32,687 bases of DNA. It comes from an uncultured Azospirillum sp. Lineage in GTDB: Bacteria; Pseudomonadota; Alphaproteobacteria; RF32; CAG-239. Shown piece after piece: positions 1-8,309 of the stretch; the first letter of the stretch is position 1, and each line of letters opens with the position of its first letter. The stretch spans positions 1 to 32,687 of the forward strand of contig UQMA01000015.1 of NCBI GenBank assembly GCA_900542055.1, in the 5' to 3' direction. Below the pieces are notes generated by a model. The model made no database searches. It saw nothing but the letters and a program-made list of their open reading frames with translations, and was not told where the DNA came from. Position numbers and translations under genes: made by a program.

Positions 1-117
1 ATTTGTACATATTTTGTCAATTTTTTGCATAAAATACAAAAAATGCTTTACTAGTGAGCAAAAATGCGATATATACTTAATTATAAGTAAAATTATTAAT
101 TAAAATTTTTTTTTATT

Positions 118-1005
118 ATGAAAAAAGTGATAAAAATACAGAGCATGTTCGGTCACGAAATTATGGCTCTGTTGTTCGCCAAGAGTTTGAAGTTACCCGC
201 CGTTATTATCCCCAACAAGGATAATAAGGAAGAATTTGAGAAAGAAGCCGCAAAAATTTACGACAACCTCTCGTTCTTCTACGACGTCAAGCTCATACCT
301 TTTGAAGAAAAGGAGATGTATGAGCAGATGTCTTGGGACGTGATTAGCGATCTCAAAACAGGTAAACTCGCTGATGAGGCATGGGACGCATTCGCTAGCG
401 CGAAGTTGACCCCGTGCAGAAGCACATCAGATTTGCCAAAGTTTGAATCTTTGAGCAATCTGAGCGGTACTCCAAATATATTGGTTGTTCCGCAAAAGCT
501 CATCTCAGACGGCGAGTGCGGCGTTACGGCTGCTCAACAGTCTGTTAACCCCTCTGTATTCAACTTCCTGAAGGCAGAGGAAGCCCAACTGGTTTTAGGA
601 CAGCACTTTAACAAAGTTGCTGATCTGGAGCTGGTAAAAAGGCTTGCCGAAGACTTCCAGATGTATGTCCCCGGAATGACCGAGGACGAGGAGGTCTTTG
701 GAATCCGTGGCGTAAGACACTGTATGTACTATAATATGTACAGACAGTTGTCTTGCAGCGTTGGCATCGCCGGCACCCACACGTGGTATATGCTGGCAAT
801 GTTTCCGGAAATTCCACAAATCATTCTTTATAACAAGAATGGCGTGGAGCACTGGGAAGCAATCGCCGCCGCAGAACGTAAAAGCGGACGTGATATCTAC
901 GCTATCGGGTTCGATGAGAATACCGATATGGTAGAGCTCAGCAAGCAGATAAAAGAAACTTTCTTTTATCTGGTTGTGAAAAAGGGCTTCACCAATGTGG
1001 ATTAA
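118..1005 (+). CDS. Hypothetical protein, possible GT-B-like fold, atypical composition
   Basis: I do not recognise this 295-aa protein. It has no signal peptide or membrane segment. Near the C-terminus a glycine-rich stretch (GIAGTHTW, residues about 217-224) followed by a hydrophobic strand (IPQIILYNK, about 232-240) vaguely recalls the C-terminal nucleotide-sugar-binding half of GT-B glycosyltransferases such as heptosyltransferases; this is weak inference. No Shine-Dalgarno sequence precedes the ATG, only a T-rich tract, which is unlike most genes here. The coding sequence is visibly richer in G and C (CTG, GAG, GCC and GGC codons) than its neighbours, suggesting horizontal acquisition or strong expression. 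It stands alone and ends at a strong terminator at 1031-1060. That it is a real gene is likely; its function is unknown. Confidence 0.75.
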   Translation: MKKVIKIQSMFGHEIMALLFAKSLKLPAVIIPNKDNKEEFEKEAAKIYDNLSFFYDVKLIPFEEKEMYEQMSWDVISDLKTGKLADEAWDAFASAKLTPCRSTSDLPKFESLSNLSGTPNILVVPQKLISDGECGVTAAQQSVNPSVFNFLKAEEAQLVLGQHFNKVADLELVKRLAEDFQMYVPGMTEDEEVFGIRGVRHCMYYNMYRQLSCSVGIAGTHTWYMLAMFPEIPQIILYNKNGVEHWEAIAAAERKSGRDIYAIGFDENTDMVELSKQIKETFFYLVVKKGFTNVD

Positions 1006-1030
1006 ACTCCATCACTTAAAACAAAAAGAA

Positions 1031-1060
1031 AAGCCGCAACGTATGTTGCGGCTTTTTTTT
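1031..1060 (+). terminator. Rho-independent terminator after the first gene
   Basis: A perfect 10-bp stem, AAGCCGCAAC / GTTGCGGCTT, closes a GTAT loop and runs into a T tract. It lies 25 bases after the stop codon of the 118-1005 gene. Confidence 0.9.
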
Positions 1061-1314
1061 GTACATTTTTTTCGGATTAATTTATCAATTTATATGTTTA
1101 CACATAGCGTTCTCTTCCTTTCTTTGATTTCTGAAATAAGAATTTTGATAAAATTCTTTACATTTATCGTGTTTCGCCACAAATCTGCCTCAGATAAAAT
1201 GATTATAGCAACGATTGTGCTATTCTATTTAAAAATTTTGGAATGTAATATGATGAAAAATTCTTTAATTTTCAATTCACCGGATATCATTGTATTTTAA
1301 TTTGATGTTTTTGC
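1061..1314. other. AT-rich intergenic stretch with no supported gene
   Basis: Together with the flanking terminator and promoter this makes a gap of about 370 bases between two genes. A nominal 101-codon plus-strand frame (995-1300) runs through the terminator hairpin, has no ribosome-binding site and gives an unremarkable I/F/L-rich translation, so I treat it as noise. I see no RNA gene or repeat here. Confidence 0.6.
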
Positions 1315-1343
1315 TTGACATTTTTAAATAATAAAGATATATC
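1315..1343 (+). promoter_or_regulatory. Sigma-70-type promoter for the CDF metal exporter
   Basis: A consensus -35 box TTGACA (1315-1320) lies 17 bases before TATATC (1338-1343). It sits just upstream of the CsoR-like palindrome at 1354-1370, so a repressor bound there would block transcription initiation. Confidence 0.6.
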
Positions 1344-1353
1344 AATAGTCAAT

Positions 1354-1370
1354 ATACCCTTTAGGGGTAT
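1354..1370 (+). promoter_or_regulatory. CsoR-like metal-responsive operator
   Basis: The 17-base imperfect palindrome ATACCCTTTAGGGGTAT has the layout of CsoR-family copper-sensor operators, for example the Bacillus subtilis copZA site as I recall it (ATACCCTACGGGGGTAT). It lies about 10 bases downstream of the -10 box and just ahead of the CDF coding region, an ideal place for metal-relieved repression. No CsoR-family gene is in the window, so the regulator would have to be encoded elsewhere. Confidence 0.55.
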
Positions 1371-1376
1371 GTAAAA

Positions 1377-2321
1377 ATGTTAAAAACAGAGGGAAAAATG
1401 CATAAACACGATTTACAAATTGACAGCCCAAACAATGAACATTCTCATCATCACCATCATCATGGGGAAGTAAGCGAAAAGACCGTGAAGTATCTTTTGA
1501 TATCTTTTATCATAAATATGCTTCTTACTTTTGTTGAAATAGCCGGAGGTATAATAGCGGGAAGTGTTTCGCTTATCGGCGATGCTTTGCATAATATGTC
1601 CGACGCTTTTTCGATTTTGATTGCGGTTATAGCATTTAAGATAGGTCGCCGTAAAGCCAATGGCAAATTTACTTACGGATTTAAGAGAGCAGAGAGTATA
1701 GGCGGATTTGTAAATTTGATTCTTTTGTTTGTTGCCGGTGTTTATTTGGCTGTTGAAGGTGTTGGACGGTTGCTCTCTCCGGAACCGATTGACGGCGGAA
1801 TAATTATTTGGGTTTCGATATTGGCTTTGATTATTGATAGCGCGACTGCTAAACTTTCGCATCATGGTTCAGATAAAAATACCAATATGCGCATGGTCTT
1901 TTTGCATAATTTGGCTGACGCACTGGGGTCTGTCGGCGTAATTGTTTCAGGGCTGTTTGTTATATATTTTGATGTTTATTGGATTGATGGCACAGTTGCT
2001 CTTTTGATAGCCGCATATATGATTTATCAATCTGTTATTGCTTTTCCGAAATTGGTTGAGCTGCTGATGAATGCTGCGCCGGAAGGATTGAATTTAGAAG
2101 CCCTGCAAAAAGATTTGAGCAATCTCGAAGGTGTGAAAAATGTTCATCATCTGCATGTTTGGTGCATTAGTGAAGATGCTGTTTCTTTAGAATGCCACAT
2201 GGTTGCCGATGATACGGAATTGGCGCATAAAGCAGCGCATTTGTTAGATGAAAAATACGGTATAGAACATTGCAATATCCAAATTGAAAAATGTAATGAC
2301 TGTAAAAGTTGTGATTTATAA
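1377..2321 (+). CDS. Cation diffusion facilitator (CzcD/ZitB-type zinc exporter)
   Basis: This 314-aa inner-membrane protein should export Zn2+ or a similar divalent metal in exchange for protons. The N-terminus holds a run of six histidines (residues 24-29). Six hydrophobic segments follow, with the two HxxxD metal-site motifs typical of CzcD-like zinc CDFs: H72/D76 in TM2 and H177/D181 in TM5. The cytoplasmic C-terminal domain has HHLHVW (257-262) and ends with a Cys-rich tail (C299, C306, C309, C312), an extra potential metal site. An alternative start at 1398 has a better ribosome-binding site (GAGG five bases upstream) and would remove seven residues. Control is probably by the CsoR-like operator upstream. 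The family is certain; the exact metal is inferred. Confidence 0.93.
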   Translation: MLKTEGKMHKHDLQIDSPNNEHSHHHHHHGEVSEKTVKYLLISFIINMLLTFVEIAGGIIAGSVSLIGDALHNMSDAFSILIAVIAFKIGRRKANGKFTYGFKRAESIGGFVNLILLFVAGVYLAVEGVGRLLSPEPIDGGIIIWVSILALIIDSATAKLSHHGSDKNTNMRMVFLHNLADALGSVGVIVSGLFVIYFDVYWIDGTVALLIAAYMIYQSVIAFPKLVELLMNAAPEGLNLEALQKDLSNLEGVKNVHHLHVWCISEDAVSLECHMVADDTELAHKAAHLLDEKYGIEHCNIQIEKCNDCKSCDL

Positions 2322-2357
2322 GCAAAATAAAAAATGTAATTTTTTTTTGTTAGAACT

Positions 2358-2386
2358 CTTGAAAAGGACAAATTGACCACCTACCT
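2358..2386 (+). promoter_or_regulatory. RpoH (sigma-32) heat-shock promoter of hsp20
   Basis: CTTGAAA (2358-2364) and CCTACCT (2380-2386) match the alphaproteobacterial heat-shock consensus CTTG-N17/18-CYTATNT with one deviation. The element lies 51 bases upstream of the hsp20 start, and an RpoH gene is encoded at 10423-11322. Confidence 0.65.
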
Positions 2387-2437
2387 GAATTAATAGATGA
2401 TGAATAAAAAATCACCAATTCAGAAAAGGAGATAAAA

Positions 2438-2923
2438 ATGTCTGATTCAAATATTGTTCGTAAAGAAAACAGCCATAATGCTCCGACGCACTTTGGCTAT
2501 CGCAAAGATTTTAATGATTTGGTAAATAACTTTTTTAATGGTTGGTTTGATTTGCCGTTGGCATCGGAAAACCAGTCGTTCAAAAATATAGAGCCGAAGG
2601 TTGAAATTTCGGAAAATGAAAATGATGTTACCGTTTGTGCCGAAGTTCCGGGAATGTCTGAAAAAGATATTGACTTGGAAGTTTCTTCCGATGGATATTT
2701 AACAATTTCCGGTGAAAAGAAACATGAAAAGAAAGAAAAAGGCAAGGGAAGTTATTTTTCAGAAATTTCTTACGGTTCATTTAAACGGACAATTCCATTG
2801 CCATGGGAGTTGAAGTTTGACGATGCAAAAGCTGATTTTGAAAACGGTATGTTAAAAGTTTATATTCCGAAATCAACCGAGGAAAAAGAACGCCGTAAAA
2901 AAATAGCTATTAACCGTAAATAA
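2438..2923 (+). CDS. Small heat-shock protein, Hsp20/alpha-crystallin family
   Basis: This 161-aa cytoplasmic holdase binds unfolding proteins during heat stress. A variable N-terminal arm (about 1-48) precedes the alpha-crystallin domain (about 50-155), which begins KVEISENENDVTV and holds VCAEVPGMSEKDIDLEV and LTISGEKK. The usual C-terminal A-x-x-x-n-G-x-L signature is present as ADFENGMLKVYIP, close to the end. A strong ribosome-binding site (AAAAGGAGAT) lies just before the ATG. The gene is monocistronic: it has its own heat-shock promoter and ends at the hairpin at 2941-2964. The length is normal for the family. Confidence 0.95.
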   Translation: MSDSNIVRKENSHNAPTHFGYRKDFNDLVNNFFNGWFDLPLASENQSFKNIEPKVEISENENDVTVCAEVPGMSEKDIDLEVSSDGYLTISGEKKHEKKEKGKGSYFSEISYGSFKRTIPLPWELKFDDAKADFENGMLKVYIPKSTEEKERRKKIAINRK

Positions 2924-2936
2924 GGCATAAAAAAAC

Positions 2937-2967
2937 AGAAAAAAGCTCCAATTTAGGAGCTTTTTTT
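2937..2967. terminator. Bidirectional terminator between hsp20 and fhs
   Basis: The stem AAAAGCTCC / GGAGCTTTT with loop AATTTA is flanked by A-runs on the left and T-runs on the right, so it can end both the plus-strand hsp20 transcript and the minus-strand fhs transcript, whose stop codon is at 2977. Confidence 0.85.
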
Positions 2968-2976
2968 GTTTTTGCA

Positions 2977-4647
2977 TTAAAACAAACCGGAGATAATGCC
3001 ATTATTGTCAACGTCTATACTTTCCGCTGCCGGATGAGCAGAAAGTCCGGGCATTGTCATAATGTTTCCGGTTAAGATAACAGCAAATTCGGCTCCGGCT
3101 GATAAATGTACATCTTTAACCGGCAGAGTAAAATTGCACGGTGCACCGATAAGTTTTGCATCTGCTGAAATCGAATTTTGAGTTTTTGCAATGCAAACAG
3201 CAAGCTTTTTATATCCGTTATTTTCAATTTCGGTAATTTTTTGTAAAGCTAAAGAACTGTATTCAACATTTTTTGCATGATAAATACGGGTTGCAATAAT
3301 TTCTATTTTTTGTTTTATAGACATCTCGTTTGTGTATAAAGGGTGATAATTGTTATTTTGCAGCGAAATTGCTGCAATTTCTTTTGCCAATTCTTCAGCG
3401 CCTTTGCCGCCGTTTTCCCAGCTTGAAACTTCAATTGCTTTAATATTTTCCTGTGTGCACAGATTTTTTAATGTTGCGATTTCATTTTCTGTGTCGGTAA
3501 CAAATTTATTTATAGCTACAACGGCCGGCACACCATATTGACGAATATTTTCAATGTGTGTTTTCAAATTGGCAAAACCTTGGTGCACGGCAGCTATGTT
3601 TTCAGCTTTTAAGTTATCTTTTGCAATTCCTCCGTGCATTTTTAATGCGCGGATTGTTGCTACGATTACAATGCCGTCAGGTTTAATTTCTGCAGCCGGA
3701 CATTTAATGTCCAAGAATTTTTCAGCGCCTAAATCAGCGCCAAACCCAGCTTCGGTTACAACATAGTCGGCGAGATGAAGAGCTGTTTGAGTGGCAATAA
3801 TGCTGTTGCATCCGTGGGCAATGTTGGCAAAAGGTCCGCCGTGTACCAAAGCCGGAGTTTTTTCCAATGTTTGTACAAGATTGGGTTTCAGAGCGTCTTT
3901 TAACAGTGCGGTCATTGCTCCCGAAGCTTTGATTTCTTCAGCTGTAACGAAGCGTCCGTCTTTTGTTTTGCCGATAACTATTTTATTCAAACGCCGTTTA
4001 AGATCAGCAATGTCTTTAGCTAAACAAAAAATAGCCATAATTTCACTGGCAACACTTATGTCAAAATGATCTATGCGCGGTTCTCCGTTAATAGCTCCGC
4101 CCAGAGCTGTTTCAACAGTGCGCAATGCGCGGTCGTTTAAGTCTAAGCAGCGGTGCCAAAATATGTTTTCCGGATCAAGATTTAGCAAATTTCCTTGTTT
4201 TATGTGGTTATCAATCATAGCGGATAACAAATTATTCGCCATTGTGATGGCATGAATATCTCCGGTAAAATGTAAATTTATGTCTTCCATAGGTACAATT
4301 TGAGCATATCCGCCGCCGGTGGCTCCGCCTTTTATACCAAAACAAGGTCCCATTGATGGTTCACGCAGGGCCAACATAGCGTTTTTTCCGATATAGCGCA
4401 GTCCGTCTGCCAATCCGATGGATATGGTCGATTTTCCTTCTCCGGCCGGCGTCGGTGTCATGGCCGTAACGAGGATAAGTTTTCCTTTTTGCTTGTTTTG
4501 CGATATGCGTTTTAATCCTTCATAACTGATTTTAGCCTTATATTGTCCGTATAATTCCAGTTCATTGGATTTTATGCCGATGTTTTTTGCAATCTCTGAA
4601 ATAGGTGACATTTTGTTTTGTTGTGAAATTTTAATATCTGTAAGCAT
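2977..4647 (-). CDS. fhs: Formate--tetrahydrofolate ligase
   Basis: This 556-aa cytosolic enzyme makes 10-formyl-THF from formate, THF and ATP, feeding purine and formyl-Met synthesis or running in reverse in fermentation. The length is typical. The ATP-binding loop TPTPAGEGKST lies at about 64-74. Other characteristic family stretches are GGATGGGYAQ, the HFTGDIHAI segment, VHGGPFANIAHGCNS, TEAGFGADLGAEKF and the C-terminal TGNIMTMPGLSAHPAA. The start is supported by AGGAA shortly before the ATG. It appears monocistronic, on the opposite strand to hsp20. Bacteria that carry fhs often live anaerobically, which agrees with the serine dehydratase gene at 15452. Confidence 0.97.
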   Translation of the reverse strand: MLTDIKISQQNKMSPISEIAKNIGIKSNELELYGQYKAKISYEGLKRISQNKQKGKLILVTAMTPTPAGEGKSTISIGLADGLRYIGKNAMLALREPSMGPCFGIKGGATGGGYAQIVPMEDINLHFTGDIHAITMANNLLSAMIDNHIKQGNLLNLDPENIFWHRCLDLNDRALRTVETALGGAINGEPRIDHFDISVASEIMAIFCLAKDIADLKRRLNKIVIGKTKDGRFVTAEEIKASGAMTALLKDALKPNLVQTLEKTPALVHGGPFANIAHGCNSIIATQTALHLADYVVTEAGFGADLGAEKFLDIKCPAAEIKPDGIVIVATIRALKMHGGIAKDNLKAENIAAVHQGFANLKTHIENIRQYGVPAVVAINKFVTDTENEIATLKNLCTQENIKAIEVSSWENGGKGAEELAKEIAAISLQNNNYHPLYTNEMSIKQKIEIIATRIYHAKNVEYSSLALQKITEIENNGYKKLAVCIAKTQNSISADAKLIGAPCNFTLPVKDVHLSAGAEFAVILTGNIMTMPGLSAHPAAESIDVDNNGIISGLF

Positions 4648-4753
4648 ATTATGTTCCTATGTTGATAAATATCACTATTAAAAACAGTTCTGAAAATAAA
4701 AATCAACCCCATAAACTTGCAAAGGTATTTAATTGCAGAATTTTTGGAGAAAA

Positions 4754-5893
4754 TTAATTTTTTATTTTTCGGGAAAGAACCAACAGATAAACTGCCGCAA
4801 AAATCATAACGGCGATGCTTCCTAATTGATTTGATGTTATGTCCGTAACTATTCCCATAACTAAAGGAAAAATTGTGCCTCCGAAAATTCCCATAATCAT
4901 CAAACCCGAAATTTCATTTTTCTTTCCATGCATATCATGCAGAGCCTGTGCAAAAATAATAGGAAACATATTAGCATTGCCATATCCGATAAAGGCTAAG
5001 CAAATATAAAGAGGTATTTTTTCGTCAAATAGAAATAATCCCCCCATTGCAATCAGCATAAGAGTTATACTGGCAATAAAGAAATGGTGGGCGGAAAAAC
5101 GAGGCAAAATCCATGCCCCTGAAAACGAGCCGATTGTTCTGAACAAAAAATAAATACTAGTTGCATAACCGGCTTCAGTCAAAGGAACATTAAGCTTTTG
5201 CATTATAAGTTTTGGAATGGATACATTGATTCCGACATCAATACCCACATGACAAATAATGCCGACAAAATATAAAAATACGGTAAGCCTTCCCAATAAT
5301 GAAAAACATTCCTTAAAAGTTGAAACCTGTCCGATTTCTTCTTCCTGAATTTTTTCACGTGACAGCATAGCAATAGATAATATGCAGATAATCAAAAAGA
5401 AAGGAAACAATATCTGCCAGCTGTTAAAATGTATAACGCTCCATCCCGCTAAAATCGGAGCGATAAAAGAGGCGCATGATTTTACAAATTGTCCGAACGT
5501 CAATGCTCCCGATAAATTTTTTCCGCTTACAATATTGGATAACAAAGGATTAACCGAAACTTGCATAATTGTGTTTCCAATTCCGAGTAAAGAAAATGAA
5601 ATCATAATAACGACTAAATTATAATCGATAAGCGGTATAGCCAGAGCTAACGCTGTTACCCACAAACTTACGATAACGGTTTTTTTTCGGCCGATTTTAT
5701 TCATTAGCAAACCGGTTGGAACGGCAAAAATTAAAAACCAGAAAAAGACCATAGAGGTGAAAAAATTAGCCAAAGTGTCGGAAAGTGCAAAATCGGCTTT
5801 GACATAATTTGTGGCAATACCGACAAAATCAACGGCTCCCATTGCAAAAAATGCAAACATAACGGGAATTAATTTACGAACAGTTCTATTCAT
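4754..5893 (-). CDS. MFS sugar transporter, FucP/FHS-symporter-like
   Basis: This inner-membrane transporter of about 379 aa has some 12 hydrophobic segments. NKIGRKKTVI, the MFS loop 2-3 motif, lies after TM2, and FGGTIFPLVMGIV near the C-terminus resembles the signature of the fucose/glucose/galactose:H+ symporter group. I place the start at 5893 (MNRTVRKL) because AGGAGG lies just upstream. A frame extending to 5965 only reads back into the kinase gene. The coding region overlaps the end of the upstream sugar kinase by 8 bases, so the two are translationally coupled. The substrate is probably the hexose phosphorylated by that kinase; which hexose cannot be read from the sequence. Confidence 0.85.
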   Translation of the reverse strand: MNRTVRKLIPVMFAFFAMGAVDFVGIATNYVKADFALSDTLANFFTSMVFFWFLIFAVPTGLLMNKIGRKKTVIVSLWVTALALAIPLIDYNLVVIMISFSLLGIGNTIMQVSVNPLLSNIVSGKNLSGALTFGQFVKSCASFIAPILAGWSVIHFNSWQILFPFFLIICILSIAMLSREKIQEEEIGQVSTFKECFSLLGRLTVFLYFVGIICHVGIDVGINVSIPKLIMQKLNVPLTEAGYATSIYFLFRTIGSFSGAWILPRFSAHHFFIASITLMLIAMGGLFLFDEKIPLYICLAFIGYGNANMFPIIFAQALHDMHGKKNEISGLMIMGIFGGTIFPLVMGIVTDITSNQLGSIAVMIFAAVYLLVLSRKIKN

Positions 5894-6767
5894 TTTGTCC
5901 TCCTTTTTCATATTTTGGCCAAGCGCCGGCGCGCGTGCAGACAAAAGCAGAAGTTTTAACTGCAAATTCGTGTGCTTGTGTCAGGCTTTTTCCTCTTAAC
6001 AAACTATATATGAAAGCTGCCGAAAAAGAATCTCCGGCACCAACGGTGTCGCAAACTTGTACTTTGGGAGTAGGCAGATAAGATTTTTCATCGGGGGTAT
6101 AAATAATGCTGTAATTTTCACCGGCTGTGAAAATCAAATATTTAAGATTGTATTTTTTGATTAAAAAGCGGCATATATCTTCATCATTACCGGTTTGAAA
6201 AAAGAGTTTTTTGACGATTTTTATTTCGTCATCGTTGATTTTAAAAATATTAGAAATTCGGAGCAATTCATCAATAAGTTCAGCAGAATAAAAATTGCCG
6301 CGTAAATTAATGTCAAACAGTTTGAAAGAGTTGTTCGGGGCGCATTTAAGCAGTTTTTTTATGGTTTGTGCCGAGTGGCTGTTTCGCAGCGCCAAAGTTC
6401 CGAAACATACGGCATCGGCTTTTGAAACGATTTCTTCAGCTTCTTTGCTTAAATTTATATGATCCCAAGCTGTTCCTTCGACAATAGTGTAGCTTGGAAT
6501 ACCATCTTTTAAAACAACTTCCACAATTCCTGTCGGAAAATCGTTGCGTTCAATAATTCCTTTAATTCCGCTTTTGCCCAATTCCTCTAAAATTTCATCG
6601 CCTAAAGCATCTTTGCCGACAGCGCTGATTGCATAGCCTTCCGCACCAAGCTGAGTTGCGTTATATACAAAATTTATCGGAGCTCCGCCGGCTCTTTTCC
6701 CGCTGGGAAGCATATCCCACAGCAATTCGCCGATACCGACGATAACAGGACGGACAGTTGTATTCAT
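5886..6767 (-). CDS. PfkB-family carbohydrate kinase (probable fructokinase)
   Basis: This 293-aa cytosolic sugar kinase phosphorylates a sugar with ATP. The N-terminal sugar-binding part has GELLWDMLPSGKRAGGAPINF (ending near residue 33), very like fructokinases with AGGAPxNxA. The C-terminal PfkB signature DTVGAGDSFSAAF lies at about 240-252 with catalytic D246. AAGGAG lies nine bases before the ATG. The gene is first in a two-gene operon with the overlapping MFS transporter, giving an uptake-plus-phosphorylation unit. Fructose is the best guess from the sequence pattern; mannose or another hexose is possible. Confidence 0.88.
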   Translation of the reverse strand: MNTTVRPVIVGIGELLWDMLPSGKRAGGAPINFVYNATQLGAEGYAISAVGKDALGDEILEELGKSGIKGIIERNDFPTGIVEVVLKDGIPSYTIVEGTAWDHINLSKEAEEIVSKADAVCFGTLALRNSHSAQTIKKLLKCAPNNSFKLFDINLRGNFYSAELIDELLRISNIFKINDDEIKIVKKLFFQTGNDEDICRFLIKKYNLKYLIFTAGENYSIIYTPDEKSYLPTPKVQVCDTVGAGDSFSAAFIYSLLRGKSLTQAHEFAVKTSAFVCTRAGAWPKYEKGGQNE

Positions 6768-6833
6768 GGCAATTCTCCTTATTTATATTAAATAATTATA
6801 CTATAATTATATTCCAAGACCTTAAATCTGAAA

Positions 6834-7805
6834 TTAATGCTCCCATGCTAAAGTTTTACAAGGAATTTGTACATGCCTGTTTTTTGCTCCGCCGTCTGCC
6901 GCACGGATAATTTCTTTGCAAAAAGCGTAAGATGGCAATTTGTCATAGTGTTCTAAGACCGATTTTATACAGTCTAATTTGAAATTGTCGGCAGCTGACT
7001 GTGCTTTATATATTTTATTGATAGCATATCGACGGCAGATTTTTTGTCCTTTCTTATCGAAAGTTCCTGTCAATTCTTTAATTTTTTTGTTTATTTCAAG
7101 TCTGTGGTTGTTAAAGTTGCTTTCCGGTAAAATTTGCCCGATGCTGCGTTCGCGGACTAACCGTTCATAAAGCAGATTGATATAAGTTGAGCGGAAAGAT
7201 AATTTTTTTAGCAAATCATCACTTTTAAAAGCAAACGCCCATTCATTTAATGCTGTAACTTCTTTGTCGATTTTTGTATTTTGCATTTGAATGATTTTTA
7301 GCGGCATTGAAGCGTACAATCTTTCTATTGTCGGATTGGAACATTGCGTGCTGTCAAAAAAACGGTTTAATGTTTGAATATCTTCAGCCCTGAAATCTTT
7401 ATAAGTAATTTGACGTTCGATAAAAGTTTCAAAATTTTTAACAAAATTTTCGGAAACGGGAGTATTATAGCGGCAAGCAGTTCCGATACTTTGCAGGGTT
7501 TGTCCCAAAAAAGAAACATCAACATTTTGAGCAGGGTTTTGAATGTTGTCAAAAAAATCACGCTGTTCACTCAGGTGGCAGTAACGCCTGTTTAGTATTA
7601 CTTCCAGCGGATAAAAGCTTATTTCTGTACTTTTGGGAGCCAAATATGCAAAAAGGCCGACAAAATTTTGGCAGCCTTTTTGTGTCATATTTCCGGCGGA
7701 TAAAACATAATCTTCCATAATTCGGTTTGCTTCCGAATAATCATAAATATTATCTTTATTGCAAACCAAATTATCGAAGCTGTATTTTGTTTCCGCAAAA
7801 TCCAT
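6834..7805 (-). CDS. Conserved-looking hypothetical protein coupled to the lipoprotein gene
   Basis: I do not recognise this protein of about 323 aa. It has no signal peptide or clear membrane segment, is rich in Asn, Lys and Ile, and appears mostly helical with scattered cysteines. I put the start at 7805 (MDFAETKYSF): this ATG begins one base after the stop codon of the glycine-zipper lipoprotein gene, which suggests translational reinitiation. No strong ribosome-binding site is visible. A longer frame to 7898 only overlaps the lipoprotein gene. The gene ends near 6834, about 65 bases before the kinase operon, without an obvious hairpin. Function unknown. Confidence 0.7.
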   Translation of the reverse strand: MDFAETKYSFDNLVCNKDNIYDYSEANRIMEDYVLSAGNMTQKGCQNFVGLFAYLAPKSTEISFYPLEVILNRRYCHLSEQRDFFDNIQNPAQNVDVSFLGQTLQSIGTACRYNTPVSENFVKNFETFIERQITYKDFRAEDIQTLNRFFDSTQCSNPTIERLYASMPLKIIQMQNTKIDKEVTALNEWAFAFKSDDLLKKLSFRSTYINLLYERLVRERSIGQILPESNFNNHRLEINKKIKELTGTFDKKGQKICRRYAINKIYKAQSAADNFKLDCIKSVLEHYDKLPSYAFCKEIIRAADGGAKNRHVQIPCKTLAWEH

Positions 7806-7806
7806 A

Positions 7807-8280
7807 TTAATATCCGTTATAAGGAATAACGCGTGCACGGGATGAGCCGTCACCATATAAAACCATGCAGCGCTGTCCGTTTGCCAACAAGACATCATTG
7901 CCCTGAGTAACAGTTACAACACCGCCGTTGTCAAGCTGAACAACGTATTCGTAACCGGATTGGCTGGATAATCCGCCTTGAGCCAAATTGCCGGCGGCTC
8001 CGCCTAACAAAGCCCCTCCGACAGCGCCTAAAATTCCGGCGGTTGAGCCTTTGCCTATTTGCGATCCTGCAACGCCGCCTGCCAAAGCTCCGACGGCAGT
8101 TCCGGCAGATTTATCGCTGTCGCGCACGGTAATGTTGCGAACGGAAATAACAGTCCCTTTTAAAGCTCTGGTTACAGAACCGACAGCTGAAGAATCATAC
8201 TGGTTTGCGCCGATATCCGTAGCGCAGGCTCCCATCATCAACAATGCCGGAATAATCAAAATCAATGCAGTCTTTTTCAT
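7807..8280 (-). CDS. Glycine-zipper outer-membrane lipoprotein (SlyB/17-kDa antigen-like)
   Basis: This 157-aa envelope lipoprotein has a signal peptide ending in a lipobox-like MGAC (acylated Cys 19). A central glycine-zipper segment (about 62-105) is full of GxxxG repeats (AGGVAGSQIGKG, GAVGGALLGGAAG), as in SlyB, Pcp and the rickettsial 17-kDa antigen. A C-terminal beta-type domain (YVVQLDNGGVVTVTQGNDV and onward) matches that family. Known relatives stabilise the outer membrane or assemble in it. The start is fixed by AAGGAG seven bases upstream. A promoter lies at 8310-8337 on the minus strand. The downstream gene starts one base after its stop. Met at lipobox position -3 is uncommon but tolerated. 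Confidence 0.88.
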   Translation of the reverse strand: MKKTALILIIPALLMMGACATDIGANQYDSSAVGSVTRALKGTVISVRNITVRDSDKSAGTAVGALAGGVAGSQIGKGSTAGILGAVGGALLGGAAGNLAQGGLSSQSGYEYVVQLDNGGVVTVTQGNDVLLANGQRCMVLYGDGSSRARVIPYNGY

Positions 8281-8309
8281 TTTATACTCCTTAATTTATC
8301 ATTTATTAC

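Noticed and set aside
995..1300. 101-codon open frame after the first gene
   Set aside because: It runs through a strong terminator, has no ribosome-binding site and its translation is I/F/L-rich noise from AT-rich DNA.
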